NCBI GenBank assembly: GCA_013299055.1
Contig: JAAFKB010000029.1
Coordinates: 1 to 42,792, forward strand
DNA: 42,792 bases
Direction of reading: 5' to 3'
DNA from: Sphaerotilus sp.
GTDB taxonomy: Bacteria > Pseudomonadota > Gammaproteobacteria > Burkholderiales > Burkholderiaceae_C
In this document: piece by piece, positions 17,966 through 27,115 of the stretch
Layout: each line of letters opens with the position of its first letter
Position numbering within the stretch: position 1 is the first letter of the stretch
Position numbers and translations under genes: made by a program
The notes under the pieces: generated by a model
Seen by the model: the letters and a program-made list of their open reading frames with translations, nothing else
The model's database searches: none
What the model was told of the DNA's origin: nothing

Positions 17966-19489
17966 TCAGGACGAACACGAAATTTCCAGTGAACCTGCCC
18001 ATTCAGGGGGCAGGACGGCATATGCAGCGTGTTCAGGCTGTTCGTCGAAGGGGCGGATCAGCACACGGTGCAGGCGCTGGACCTCGGTGTAGTCGCCCGC
18101 CTCGGCCTGGCGGATGGCCAGTTCGGCCAAGTGGTTGCGCAGGATGAACTTCGGGTTGACGGCGTGCATGCGCGGCTGGCGTTCGGCATCGACGCTGTGC
18201 TCGGTGCGCAGGCGGGCGTCGTAGCGCAACACCCAGGCGTCGAAGCCTTCGCCGTCGAGGAACAGGTCACGCACGGGCTCGGGCTGCGCGGCTCCGACCA
18301 CACCGATCCGGTGTTCGCCCAGCAGCCGCCATGTCAGCGTGTAGTCGACCCGGTGCCGCGCCATCAGCCGCAGCAGCTCGTCGCTGAGGGCCTGGTCGTC
18401 GGGCTGCTCGGTCAACAGACCCAGCTTGGCGCGCATGTGCTGGCCAAGCTGCCGGGCGAAGGTGTCGGGGTAGTGCGAGAGGGCCTCGGTGAGCACGTCT
18501 TTGACGCGCTCGTCACGGCCGTCTCCCTCGCCGCCGTCGATCAGCGGCACCAGCGCCTGCGCCAGCGCGTGCAGGTTCCAGTACGCGATCTGCGGCTGGC
18601 GGGCGTAGGCGTAGCGGCCCTGGTCGTCCGAGTGGTTGCAGATGTGCATCGGGTCGAAGCCGTCGAGAAACCCGAACGGCCCGTAGTCGATGGTCAGCCC
18701 CAGCAGGCTGAGATTGTCCGTGTTCATCACGCCGTGGCAGAAGCCGACCGCCTGCCAGCCCGCCACCATCACGGCCGTGCGGTGCGCGATCTCGGCCAGC
18801 AGCGCGGCAACCGGCTGCGCGGCGTCGCGGCAGTGCGGATAGTGGTGGTCGATCACGCAGTCGACCAGCCGCTGCAGCGCGCTGAAATCACCGCGCCCAC
18901 CGTGCTGGGCATGGTGACAGAAATGCTCGACATGCCCGAAGCGCAGGAAGCTGGGCGCCGTGCGCGTCACGATGGCAGCGGTTTCGACCGTCTCGCGGCG
19001 CACCGGCAGGTCGGACGCCACCAGCGCCAGCGCCCGCGTCGTCGCAATGCCCAGCGCGTGCATCGCTTCCGAGCACAGGAACTCGCGGATCGACGAACGC
19101 AGCACCGCCCGGCCATCGGCGCGGCGCGAGTAGGGTGTCATGCCGCTGCCCTTGAGCTGCAGCTCGCGCGGGCCGTTCGGGCCGTCCACCTCGCCGAGCA
19201 GCAGCGCCCGGCCGTCGCCGAGCTGCCCCGCCCAGACGCCGAACTGGTGGCCGCTGTAGACGGTGGCGGCGGGATCCATCCCGGGCCAGGGTGTGCCGCC
19301 GCTGAACGCGGCCAAGGCACCATCCTGCTGCCACCAGTCGGTCGGCCAGCCCAGTTCGGCAGCGGCGGTGTCGCTGGTGGCGACCCAGCGCGGATCGGGC
19401 AGCGGCTGGCCAGGTTGCCGGTGGGCGAACGGCGCGTCGAGCCGGGTGTAGCGGTTGCGCCAGGGCAGCGCGGAGGGGAGGAAAGGCAT
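17966..19489 (-). CDS. selO: SelO (YdiU/UPF0061) protein adenylyltransferase
   Basis: About 507 residues from MPFLPSALPWRNRYTRL. SelO is a pseudokinase that transfers AMP to Ser/Thr/Tyr of redox proteins. Conserved parts include ELQLKGSGMTPYSRRADGRAV, RSSIREFLCSEAMHALGI, the metal-binding HGVMNTDNLSLLGLTIDYGP and the C-terminal SCSS, whose Cys corresponds to the selenocysteine of animal SelO. An in-frame ATG at 19537 would add 16 residues. I prefer 19489 because the minus strand has TACACT 7 bases before it, with GCGACA 18 bases further upstream. yciB starts 37 bases downstream, so it probably heads the selO-yciB-bolA-ppiC run. Confidence 0.93.
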   Translation of the reverse strand: MPFLPSALPWRNRYTRLDAPFAHRQPGQPLPDPRWVATSDTAAAELGWPTDWWQQDGALAAFSGGTPWPGMDPAATVYSGHQFGVWAGQLGDGRALLLGEVDGPNGPRELQLKGSGMTPYSRRADGRAVLRSSIREFLCSEAMHALGIATTRALALVASDLPVRRETVETAAIVTRTAPSFLRFGHVEHFCHHAQHGGRGDFSALQRLVDCVIDHHYPHCRDAAQPVAALLAEIAHRTAVMVAGWQAVGFCHGVMNTDNLSLLGLTIDYGPFGFLDGFDPMHICNHSDDQGRYAYARQPQIAYWNLHALAQALVPLIDGGEGDGRDERVKDVLTEALSHYPDTFARQLGQHMRAKLGLLTEQPDDQALSDELLRLMARHRVDYTLTWRLLGEHRIGVVGAAQPEPVRDLFLDGEGFDAWVLRYDARLRTEHSVDAERQPRMHAVNPKFILRNHLAELAIRQAEAGDYTEVQRLHRVLIRPFDEQPEHAAYAVLPPEWAGSLEISCSS

Positions 19490-19602
19490 GGCCGGCAGTG
19501 TAGCCAGCGGCTTGCACGGCTGTCGCTTCAGGGACATGCTGGTCCACCCATGCGGCGCGATGCTCGCCCGCGTTCCACCACCGACTCAGGAGACTTGACG
19601 AC

Positions 19603-21258
19603 ATGACCACCCGCCCCCTGATGGCCCAGATGATGACGATGCCGCTGATGATTTCCTCGCTGCTCGTCCATGCCGCCCGGCACGCGGCCGACACCGAAAT
19701 CGTCTCCAAGCGTGTCGAAGGCGACCTGCACCGCTACACCTACCAGGACGCCGAAGTCCGCAGCCGCAAGGTAGCGCAGGCCTTGGCCCGGCTCGGCTGC
19801 GAGGCTGGCGACCGCGTGGCCACACTCGCCTGGAATGGCTATCGGCACTTCGAGATCTACTACGGCGTTTCCGGTTCGCAGCTGGTCTGCCACACCATCA
19901 ACCCGCGCCTGTTTCCCGAGCAGATCGCCTGGATCGCGGCGGATGCAGCGGACAAGGTGCTGTGCTTCGACCTGACCTTCCTGCCGCTGGTGGAAAGACT
20001 CGCGGCGCACCTGCCGACGGTGCAGCACTTCATCGCCATGACCGACCGAGCCCACATGCCTGCGCAGACCGGCCTGCCGAACCTGCTGTGCTACGAGGAG
20101 CTGGTCGAGGCCGAAAGCGGTGACTACGCCTGGCCCGTGTTCGACGAACTTTCCGCATCGAGCATCTGCTACACCTCGGGCACCACCGGCAACCCCAAGG
20201 GTGCCGTCTACAGCCACCGCTCGACCATCCTGCACGCCTACGCCTCGGCCATGCCGGATGCGATGGATTGCTCCTCGGCGGACGTGATCCTGCCGGTGGT
20301 GCCGATGTTCCATGTCAACGCCTGGGGCTTGCCGTACAGCGCGGCCATGGTCGGAGCCAAGCTGGTGTTTCCGGGGCCGCACCTGGATGGCAAGTCCTTG
20401 CACGATCTCTTCGAGTCCGAGCAGGTCACGTTCAGCGCCGGGGTGCCGACCGTGTGGCTCGGGGCGATCAACTACATGAAGGCGAACAACCTGAAGGTGA
20501 CGAGCCTGAAACGCACGGTGATCGGCGGTTCGGCCTGCCCGCCATCGATGATGCGCACGCTGGAGGACGACTTCGGCATCGAGGTGATCCACGCCTGGGG
20601 CATGACCGAGCTGTCGCCGCTGGGCACGCTGTCCAAGCTCAAGGCCAAGCACCAGCGCCTGCCCGCCGACGCCCAGCACCGCCTGCTGGAAAAGCAAGGC
20701 CGCGTCATCTACGGCATCGACATGGCCATCGTCGGCGATGACGGCACGGAGCAGCCTTGGGACGGCCGCAGCACGGGGGATCTGGTGGTGCGCGGCCAGT
20801 GGGTGGTCAGCGGCTACCTGGGCCGCACCGAGTCGCCGCTGCAGTCGCTGGGCGGACAGGACTGGTTCCCCACCGGCGACGTGGCCAGCATCGACGCCGA
20901 TGGCTTCATGCAGATCACCGACCGCAGCAAGGACGTGATCAAGTCAGGCGGCGAGTGGATCAGCTCCATCGACCTGGAGAACATCGCCATGGCGCACCCG
21001 GCGGTGATGGAGGCCGCCGCCATCGCCTGCGCACACCCGAAGTGGGACGAGCGCCCGCTGCTGGTCGTCGTGCGCAAGGCGGGGCAGGCGGTGACGCGCG
21101 AGGCGCTGCTGGCGTTCTATGACGGTCGCATCGCCAAGTGGCAGATCCCGGACGATGTCGTCTTCGTGGACGAGCTACCGCACACCGCCACCGGCAAGCT
21201 GCAGAAGCTCAAGCTGCGCGAGCAGTTCAAGGGCCATGTCCTGCCGACGGTGGCGTGA
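19603..21258 (+). CDS. Acyl-CoA synthetase (long/medium-chain fatty acid-CoA ligase family)
   Basis: A 551-residue member of the adenylate-forming family. The P-loop [18 protein letters not shown] is at about 190, the adenine-binding [12 protein letters not shown] at about 330, the hinge [21 protein letters not shown] at about 425, and the C-terminal catalytic lysine in [12 protein letters not shown] (K532). It activates a carboxylic acid to its CoA thioester. Chain length cannot be read from sequence; the N-terminus resembles medium/long-chain ligases. A CAGGAGA Shine-Dalgarno precedes the ATG. It is directly upstream of a LIV-type ABC cluster on the same strand. I infer that the transporter imports, and this enzyme activates, an organic or fatty acid. 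Confidence 0.93.
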   Translation: MTTRPLMAQMMTMPLMISSLLVHAARHAADTEIVSKRVEGDLHRYTYQDAEVRSRKVAQALARLGCEAGDRVATLAWNGYRHFEIYYGVSGSQLVCHTINPRLFPEQIAWIAADAADKVLCFDLTFLPLVERLAAHLPTVQHFIAMTDRAHMPAQTGLPNLLCYEELVEAESGDYAWPVFDELSASSICYTSGTTGNPKGAVYSHRSTILHAYASAMPDAMDCSSADVILPVVPMFHVNAWGLPYSAAMVGAKLVFPGPHLDGKSLHDLFESEQVTFSAGVPTVWLGAINYMKANNLKVTSLKRTVIGGSACPPSMMRTLEDDFGIEVIHAWGMTELSPLGTLSKLKAKHQRLPADAQHRLLEKQGRVIYGIDMAIVGDDGTEQPWDGRSTGDLVVRGQWVVSGYLGRTESPLQSLGGQDWFPTGDVASIDADGFMQITDRSKDVIKSGGEWISSIDLENIAMAHPAVMEAAAIACAHPKWDERPLLVVVRKAGQAVTREALLAFYDGRIAKWQIPDDVVFVDELPHTATGKLQKLKLREQFKGHVLPTVA

Positions 21259-21298
21259 CGCGCGCCTGACCACCTTGTCCCGATAGCGACAGTCGATA

Positions 21299-21338
21299 GT
21301 GGAAGTCCCTGACGCTGCGCTGTCGGGGACTGATCCAC
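21299..21338. promoter_or_regulatory. Long hairpin in the leader of the ABC substrate-binding gene
   Basis: GTGGA-AGTCCCTGAC (21299-21313), an 8-base loop, then GTCGGGGACT-GA-TCCAC (21322-21338). The inner stem is 10 pairs with one G-T, followed by a 2-base bulge and 5 outer pairs. It sits 50 bases upstream of the substrate-binding protein ATG, in the 130-base gap after the acyl-CoA ligase. No U-tract follows, so it is not a normal intrinsic terminator. It could be an mRNA-stabilising or processing stem-loop, or a protein operator. Confidence 0.5.
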
Positions 21339-21388
21339 CATCGCTGCACCTCGCCGCACGACCGGCGCAACGCAAAGGAGACCTCGAC

Positions 21389-22639
21389 ATGACGACGATC
21401 CAGATGAACAGCAGCCTCAAAGCCGGCGTGCTGGCGGCCCTGACCCTGTGTGCCTCGGCTGCCTTTGCCCAGAAGGGCGAGACAGTCAAGATCGCGTGGA
21501 TCGACCCGCTGACTGGCCTGATGGCGCCCGTTGGCCAGAACCAGGTCAACAGCTTCCGCTTCTTCGCCGAGAAGTTCAGCGGCGCGGCCAATCCGGCCGG
21601 CGTGAAGTTCGAGGTCGTGCCCTTCGACAACAAGCTCAGTCCGGCCGAGTCGCTGACGCAGCTGAAGGCGGCCATCGACCAGGGCATCCGCTACGTGACG
21701 CAGGGCAATGGCTCCGGTGCTGCCGCGGCACTGATCGACGCCGTGAACAAGCACAACGAGCGCAACCCCGGCAAGGAAGTCATCTACCTGAACCACTCGG
21801 CAGTGGACCCGGACCTGACCAACAGCAAGTGCAGCTACTGGCACTTCCGCATGGACGCCGACACCTCCATGAAGATGGAGGCGCTCACCAGCTTCATGAA
21901 GGACCAGAAGGACGTGCAGAAGGTCTTCCTGATCAACCAGAACTACGCCCACGGCCACCAGGTCGCCAAGTACGCCAAGGAAATCATGGCCCGCAAGCGG
22001 CCGGACGTGCAGTTCGTCGGTGAAGACCTGCACCCGCTGGCCCAGGTGCGCGATTTCGCCCCGTACATCGCCAAGATCAAGGCCAGCGGCGCCGACACCG
22101 TGATCACCGGCAACTGGGGTTCCGACCTGTCACTGCTGCTCAAGGCCGCCAACGAAGCGGGTCTGACGGCCAAGTTCTTCACCTACTACACCGGCGTCAC
22201 CGGCACCCCCACCGCGCTGGGTGCCCAAGGCGACGGCCGCGTCTTCCAGGTCTCCTACAACCACTACCACATCCCCGGCCAGATGGAGAAGTGGCGCGAC
22301 GAGTTCCAGAAGAAGTTCGACGCCGACTTCTACACCGGCAGCGTGATCCACATCTATACCGCGCTGGGCGAGGCGATGGCCAAGGCGAAATCGACCGAAC
22401 CGCTCAAGGTCGCGGCGGCGCTGGAAGGGCTGAAGTTCAAGAGCTTCAACGGCGAGGTGGAGATGCGCAAGTCCGACCACCAGATGCAGCAGACGCTCTA
22501 CATCACCCGCTGGCAGAAGGCCGACAAGAAGTACAGCTACAGCCCGGAGAAGACGGGCTACACGCTGGTGCCGGTGGCGACCTACGAGCCCTACGTGGCC
22601 AGCACGCCGACGTCCTGCCAGATGAAGCGCCCCGGCTGA
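21389..22639 (+). CDS. LIV-type ABC transporter substrate-binding protein
   Basis: A 416-residue periplasmic binding protein of the Leu/Ile/Val type. The signal peptide ends with ASAAFA before Q28. The ligand-binding fold begins [20 protein letters not shown], with [16 protein letters not shown] and [24 protein letters not shown] typical of the type I periplasmic fold. The start at 21389 has a strong AAAGGAG Shine-Dalgarno; Met6 is a weaker alternative. The ligand is unknown; linkage with an acyl-CoA ligase favours a carboxylic acid over an amino acid. It is the first of five transporter genes, behind a hairpin leader that may separate its expression from the ligase. Confidence 0.93.
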   Translation: MTTIQMNSSLKAGVLAALTLCASAAFAQKGETVKIAWIDPLTGLMAPVGQNQVNSFRFFAEKFSGAANPAGVKFEVVPFDNKLSPAESLTQLKAAIDQGIRYVTQGNGSGAAAALIDAVNKHNERNPGKEVIYLNHSAVDPDLTNSKCSYWHFRMDADTSMKMEALTSFMKDQKDVQKVFLINQNYAHGHQVAKYAKEIMARKRPDVQFVGEDLHPLAQVRDFAPYIAKIKASGADTVITGNWGSDLSLLLKAANEAGLTAKFFTYYTGVTGTPTALGAQGDGRVFQVSYNHYHIPGQMEKWRDEFQKKFDADFYTGSVIHIYTALGEAMAKAKSTEPLKVAAALEGLKFKSFNGEVEMRKSDHQMQQTLYITRWQKADKKYSYSPEKTGYTLVPVATYEPYVASTPTSCQMKRPG

Positions 22640-22690
22640 ACCCGGGCGACACCGGGACAGCCATGACGACGCAGTGACGACGGGACGGCC

Positions 22691-23725
22691 GTGGACCAGC
22701 TCATCATCAACCTCCTGAACGGCTTCAGCTCCGGGCTGCTGCTGTTCATGCTCAGCTCGGGCCTGACGCTGATCTTCAGCATGATGGGCGTGCTGAATTT
22801 CGCGCATGCCAGCTTCTACATGGTCGGCGCCTACCTCGGCTACGCCCTCACTGGCGTCATCGGCTTCTGGCCGGCGCTGGTGCTCGCGCCGCTGCTGGTG
22901 GGCGGACTGGGGGCGCTGTTCGAGCGGGGGGCGCTGCGGCGGGTCCACAAGTTCGGCCATGTGCCGGAGCTGCTGATCACGTTCGGCCTGTCGTATGTGC
23001 TGCTGGAAGTGGTGCAGCTGATCTGGGGCCGCACCTCGGTGCCGTTTGCGCCGCCATCGCAGTTGCAAGGCTCGGCGTTCACGATCGTGCAGTCGTCGGT
23101 GCAGGGACTGAGCATCGTGCTGGGGCAGGCGCCGGCCGAGCTGTGCCAGAACACGGCCAACGTGGTCGTGGCCTGCTCGCGCTTTCCCCTGACGCGGGCG
23201 TTCATGATGGGCGTGGCGCTGCTGATGCTGGTGGCGCTGTGGGCCTTGCTGACGCGCACACGGATCGGCCTCGTCATCCAGGCGGCGCTGACCCACCCGG
23301 AGATGGCCGAGGCGCTGGGCCACAACGTGCCGCGCGTGTTCATGCTGGTGTTCGGCAGCGGGTGCGCGCTGGCCGGGCTGGCCGGGGTGATCGGCGGCAT
23401 CACCTTCGTCACCGAGCCGTCGATGGCGGCGGTGGTCGGCTCGATCATCTTCGTCGTCGTCGTGGTCGGCGGCATCGGCTCGCTGGCGGGGGCGTTTGTC
23501 GGCTCGATCCTGGTGGGTCTCTTGCAGACGCTGCCGCTGACAGTCGATGGCTCGCTGGCGACGCTGTTCAACCAGCTCTTCGGCGCCGGCATCGGGCCGC
23601 AGACACCGGGCTGGCCGCTGCTGCGCATCACGCTGGCCCAGGCAGCACCGATCCTGCCGTACCTGCTGCTGGTGCTGATCCTGATCTTCCGCCCCAAGGG
23701 GCTGCTCGGCACGCGGGAGGGCTGA
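22691..23725 (+). CDS. livH: Branched-chain-type ABC transporter permease (LivH-like)
   Basis: A 344-residue inner-membrane permease with about eight to nine hydrophobic segments. MDQLIINLLNGFSSGLLLFML and MMGVLNFAHASFYMVGAYLGY are hallmark LivH sequences. The coupling region EALGHNVPRVFMLVFGSGCALAGLAG and the end IFRPKGLLGTREG also fit. It starts with GTG at 22691, 51 bases after the binding-protein gene, and lies 3 bases before livM. A loop of about 50 residues (about 125-160, with two cysteines) is longer than in classical LivH. Confidence 0.93.
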   Translation: MDQLIINLLNGFSSGLLLFMLSSGLTLIFSMMGVLNFAHASFYMVGAYLGYALTGVIGFWPALVLAPLLVGGLGALFERGALRRVHKFGHVPELLITFGLSYVLLEVVQLIWGRTSVPFAPPSQLQGSAFTIVQSSVQGLSIVLGQAPAELCQNTANVVVACSRFPLTRAFMMGVALLMLVALWALLTRTRIGLVIQAALTHPEMAEALGHNVPRVFMLVFGSGCALAGLAGVIGGITFVTEPSMAAVVGSIIFVVVVVGGIGSLAGAFVGSILVGLLQTLPLTVDGSLATLFNQLFGAGIGPQTPGWPLLRITLAQAAPILPYLLLVLILIFRPKGLLGTREG

Positions 23726-23728
23726 CGG

Positions 23729-25027
23729 GTGAGTGCCGGTATGAAGTCATTCCATTTCAAGCCCTGGAACGTCGGGCGCTGGTTCATCTGGGGGCTGTTC
23801 GCACTGGTCCTGCTGGTGGCGCCGACGCTGTGGACCTCCGGGTTCGCGCTGACGATGCTGTCGCAGATGGGCATCGCGATCATCGTCTGTCTGTCCTACA
23901 ACCTGCTGCTCGGGCAAGGTGGCATGCTCAGCTTCGGCCACGCCGTCTACAGCGGGCTGGGCAGCTACCTGGCCATCCACACGCTCAACCAGATCGGCGC
24001 CGGCACGCTCGGCCTGCCCGTCAGTCTGGTGCCGCTGGTGGGCGGGCTGGGCGGGCTGGCCTTCGCGGCGCTGCTGGGCTACGTGACCACGAAGAAGGCG
24101 GGTACCACCTTCGCCATGATCACCATGGGCGTCGGCGAGCTGATCTGGTCGATGTCACTGATGCTGCCGGAGTTCTTCGGCGGCGAGGGCGGCATCTCGT
24201 CGAACCGGGTCATCGGCCAGCCCTTCCTGGGCATCACCTTCGGCCCGCAGGTGCAGCTCTACTACCTCATCGCGCTGTACTGCTTCGTCTGCACCGCGCT
24301 GATGTTCGCCTTCACCCGCACGCCGCTGGGCCGGATGCTCAACGCCGTGCGCGACAACCCGGAGCGGGTCGAGTTCATCGGCTACAGCACCCAGCGCATC
24401 CGCTACATCGCCTTCATGATCGCGGGCTTCTTCGCCGGCATCGGTGGCGGGCTGGGCGCGCTGAACTTCGAGATCGTGACGGCCGAGGTGGTCAACGCGC
24501 ACCGCTCGGGCGCCTACCTGCTGTTCGTGTTCCTGGGGGGCGCCACCTTCTTCTTCGGGCCGATCCTGGGCGCCATCCTGATGGTGATCGCCCTGGTGCT
24601 GCTGTCCGAGCTGACGATGGCCTGGCTGCTGTACCTGGGGCTGGTCTTCCTGTTCATGGTGATGTACGCGCCGGGCGGACTGGCCAGTCTCATCATGATG
24701 AACCTGCGCGTGGCGGCCTTCGGCAAGCTGCGGCGGCTGTGGACGGCGTATCTCGGGCTGTTCGGCACGGGGGCCACGGTGCTGGTCGGCGTCGGCGCCA
24801 TGATCGAGATGGTCTACCACCGCCAGCTCAACACCGCGCTGGGATCGGAGCTCAAGTTCCTCGGCGCCACGCTGGACAGTGCCAGCGCCAACACCTGGAT
24901 CGGCGCCGTGTTCGTGCTGCTGGTCGGCGTGGGGCTGTTCGAGCTGACGCGGCGCGAGTTCAAGCGCCAGTGGGACGACACCCAGGGCGAGATCGAGAAG
25001 GAAATCAAGCGCCGGGAGGCTTTGTGA
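23729..25027 (+). CDS. livM: Branched-chain-type ABC transporter permease (LivM-like) with C-terminal extension
   Basis: A 432-residue permease starting with GTG; the internal Met5 is an alternative. LSYNLLLGQGGMLSFGHAVYSGLGSY is the family hallmark, followed by GRMLNAVRDNPERVEFIGYSTQ, the coupling loop. After the usual end of the fold (VMYAPGGLASLIMM, about residue 325) there are about 100 further residues. These have two more hydrophobic segments and a charged tail (FKRQWDDTQGEIEKEIKRRE), not found in classical LivM. The stop overlaps the livG start (GTGA), so the two are translationally coupled. Confidence 0.93.
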   Translation: MSAGMKSFHFKPWNVGRWFIWGLFALVLLVAPTLWTSGFALTMLSQMGIAIIVCLSYNLLLGQGGMLSFGHAVYSGLGSYLAIHTLNQIGAGTLGLPVSLVPLVGGLGGLAFAALLGYVTTKKAGTTFAMITMGVGELIWSMSLMLPEFFGGEGGISSNRVIGQPFLGITFGPQVQLYYLIALYCFVCTALMFAFTRTPLGRMLNAVRDNPERVEFIGYSTQRIRYIAFMIAGFFAGIGGGLGALNFEIVTAEVVNAHRSGAYLLFVFLGGATFFFGPILGAILMVIALVLLSELTMAWLLYLGLVFLFMVMYAPGGLASLIMMNLRVAAFGKLRRLWTAYLGLFGTGATVLVGVGAMIEMVYHRQLNTALGSELKFLGATLDSASANTWIGAVFVLLVGVGLFELTRREFKRQWDDTQGEIEKEIKRREAL

Positions 25028-25806
25028 GCACCACCACGCCCATTGCGGTCGACTTTGCCGTCGAACTCGACAACGTCCACAAGTCCTTTGGCAAGACGCA
25101 GATCATCCGGGGTGCGCAGCTGCAGGTGCGTCCCGGCGAACGCGTGGCGATCATCGGCCCCAACGGCGCGGGCAAGTCCACGCTGTTCAACCTGATCAGC
25201 GGCCGGCTGGAGCCCACCAGCGGCCAGATCCGCCTCTTCGGCGAGCGCATCGACGGCAAGACCCCCTACGAGATCAACCGCCGCGGCCTGGCGCGCAGCT
25301 TCCAGGTCAGCAACCTGTTTCCCAAGCTGAGCGTGTTCGAGAACGTGCGCTGCGCGGTGTTGTGGAGCCTGGGCTACCGGTATGCGTTCTGGAAATTCCT
25401 GGCCGACCTGAAGGACGCCAACGAGCGCACCGACGAGCTGCTGGAACGGCTGCGGCTGGACAAGCGCCGCGACGTGCTGGCGATGAACCTGACCTATGCG
25501 GAGCAGCGGGCGCTGGAGATCGGCCTGACGATCGCGGGCGGCTCGCAGGTGATCCTGCTGGACGAGCCGACCGCCGGCATGAGCCGCAGCGAGACGACCC
25601 GCTTCATCCAGCTCATCCGCCAGGTCACCGAAGGCCGCACGCTGCTGACGGTGGAACACGACATGGGCGTGGTCTTCGGGCTGGCCGACAAGATCGCCGT
25701 GCTGGTGTATGGCGAGGTGATCGCCTTCGACACGCCGGAGGCCGTGCGCGCCAATCCTCGGGTGCAGGAGGCGTATCTCGGCTCCGTCCTGGCGCAGGGA
25801 CACTGA
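25024..25806 (+). CDS. livG: Branched-chain-type ABC transporter ATPase (LivG-like), altered signature motif
   Basis: A 260-residue ATPase with a GTG start overlapping the livM stop. Walker A is canonical (GPNGAGKST, K51), as are Walker B with its catalytic Glu (VILLDEPTAGM, D180, E181) and the switch His in LLTVEHD. The signature is LTYAEQR (about 156-162) where LivG usually has a Gly (LSYGQQR-like), so the signature Gly is Ala. In an ABC dimer this signature faces the Walker A of the partner LivF, which is itself altered. The usual frame open far upstream (to 23143) is antiparallel to nothing useful and is only a chance extension across livM. Confidence 0.93.
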   Translation: MSTTTPIAVDFAVELDNVHKSFGKTQIIRGAQLQVRPGERVAIIGPNGAGKSTLFNLISGRLEPTSGQIRLFGERIDGKTPYEINRRGLARSFQVSNLFPKLSVFENVRCAVLWSLGYRYAFWKFLADLKDANERTDELLERLRLDKRRDVLAMNLTYAEQRALEIGLTIAGGSQVILLDEPTAGMSRSETTRFIQLIRQVTEGRTLLTVEHDMGVVFGLADKIAVLVYGEVIAFDTPEAVRANPRVQEAYLGSVLAQGH

Positions 25807-25828
25807 AGACCCCATCCCCCTCACACAC

Positions 25829-26524
25829 ATGCTCGAACTCGACAATCTCCACGCCTACTACGGCAAGAGCCACGTCCTGCACGGCGTGACCATGGCCATC
25901 CAGCCGGGCGAGATCGTGGCGCTGCTGGGCCGCAACGGCTCGGGGCGCTCGACCACCGTCAAGACCATCATGGGCCTGGTGGACGGCCAAGGCTCGGTGC
26001 GCTGGAAGGGACAGGAGATCCTGGGGCGCAAGGCGTATGACATCGCCCACCGGGGCATCGGCTACGTGCCCGAGAACCGCGACATCTTTCCCAGGCTCAC
26101 CGTCCACCAGAACCTGATGCTCGGGCAGAAGGTGGCGGGCCAGTCGGGGCGCTGGTCCTTCGACGACATGTACACGATGTTTCCGCGCCTGAAGGAGCGC
26201 CAGCACACCGAGGCGGGCGTGCTGTCGGGCGGCGAGCAGCAGATGCTGACGCTGTGCCGCACGCTGATGGGCGACCCGGACCTGATCATGATCGACGAGC
26301 CGACCGAAGGGCTGGCCCCCAAGATCGTCGAGCTGGTGGGCCAATACCTGCGGGAGCTGCGGCGGCGCGGGATCAGCGTGCTGCTGGTGGAGCAGAAGCT
26401 GACCATCGCGCTGGAGGTGTCGCAACGCTGCCTGCTGATGGGGCACGGACGCATCGTGTTCGAGGGAACGCCCGCCGAGCTGAAGGCCAATGCCTACATC
26501 CGCAAGGAGTGGCTGGAGGTGTGA
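25829..26524 (+). CDS. livF: Branched-chain-type ABC transporter ATPase (LivF-like), Walker A Lys replaced by Arg
   Basis: A 231-residue ATPase, normal length for LivF. The Walker A reads GRNGSGRST, with R40 in place of the nearly invariant Lys; the codon is CGC, so this is not a single-base change from AAG. The signature LSGGEQQ and Walker B LIMIDEPTEGL are intact, and the switch residue is Gln (LLVEQ), which is usual in LivF. It starts 22 bases after livG and is the last gene of the transporter set. Similar Arg-containing LivF proteins may exist as a subfamily, so it may be a functional variant and not a defect. Confidence 0.93.
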   Translation: MLELDNLHAYYGKSHVLHGVTMAIQPGEIVALLGRNGSGRSTTVKTIMGLVDGQGSVRWKGQEILGRKAYDIAHRGIGYVPENRDIFPRLTVHQNLMLGQKVAGQSGRWSFDDMYTMFPRLKERQHTEAGVLSGGEQQMLTLCRTLMGDPDLIMIDEPTEGLAPKIVELVGQYLRELRRRGISVLLVEQKLTIALEVSQRCLLMGHGRIVFEGTPAELKANAYIRKEWLEV

Positions 26525-26590
26525 CCCGTGGGGTGATGGGCATGAACTCCTGCTATCTTCAGCGCCCCGATCCCCTCACAGGAACTCCCC

Positions 26591-27115
26591 ATGCCCATTT
26601 CCATGTCCTCTGCCAGCCTCCCCGTCTTCACCACCTTGCTGCGCAACCTGAGCCACTGTCTGGACAAGGCCGAAGCCTCCGCTGCTGCACGCAAGTTCGA
26701 CGTGAACGTGCTGGTGCAGGCCCGCCTGGCCCCGGACATGCTGCCCTTCGCCTCGCAGATCCGCATCGCCTGCGACGCCGCCAAGCTGGCTGCCGCCCGT
26801 CTCGGCGGCCTCGATGCCCCCAAGTTCGCTGACGACGAGACCACCTTCGCCCAGCTCAAGGAGCGCATCGCCAGGACGCTCGACTTCCTGGCCACCGTGC
26901 CCGCTGCCGCGATCGACGGCACCGAGGACAAGGCCATCACCTTCCCCGTCGGCCGTGATGGCACGACCCGCACGATGCAGGGCGAGGCGTACCTGAAGCA
27001 CTGGGCGCTGCCGAACGTGTTCTTCCACGTCACCACCGCCTATGCGCTGCTGCGCCACAACGGCGTGGACCTGGGCAAGGTGGATTACCTGTTGGGCGCT
27101 ACAGTGCCTGCATGA
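26591..27115 (+). CDS. DUF1993 domain-containing protein
   Basis: A 174-residue soluble protein with an all-helical, DinB-like pattern typical of DUF1993. It begins MPISMSSASLPVFTTLLRNLSHCLDKAEA. The middle has RLAPDMLPFASQIRIACDAAKLAAARLGG, and the end has LPNVFFHVTTAYALLRHNGVDLGKVDYLLG. The HxxxxYxxLR stretch near the C-terminus is shared by the family and could bind a metal, but no function is established. An AGGAACT Shine-Dalgarno supports the start. The stop overlaps the MFS gene by 4 bases, indicating coupled translation. Confidence 0.9.
   Translation: MPISMSSASLPVFTTLLRNLSHCLDKAEASAAARKFDVNVLVQARLAPDMLPFASQIRIACDAAKLAAARLGGLDAPKFADDETTFAQLKERIARTLDFLATVPAAAIDGTEDKAITFPVGRDGTTRTMQGEAYLKHWALPNVFFHVTTAYALLRHNGVDLGKVDYLLGATVPA

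Noticed and set aside
18029..19606. 525-codon plus-strand frame opposite selO
   Set aside because: It is a shadow of selO codon bias; conserved SelO motifs are on the minus strand.
23143..25023. A very long frame that would fuse extra sequence in front of LivG
   Set aside because: The added part is out-of-frame livH and livM coding sequence; LivG begins normally at the GTG overlapping the livM stop.
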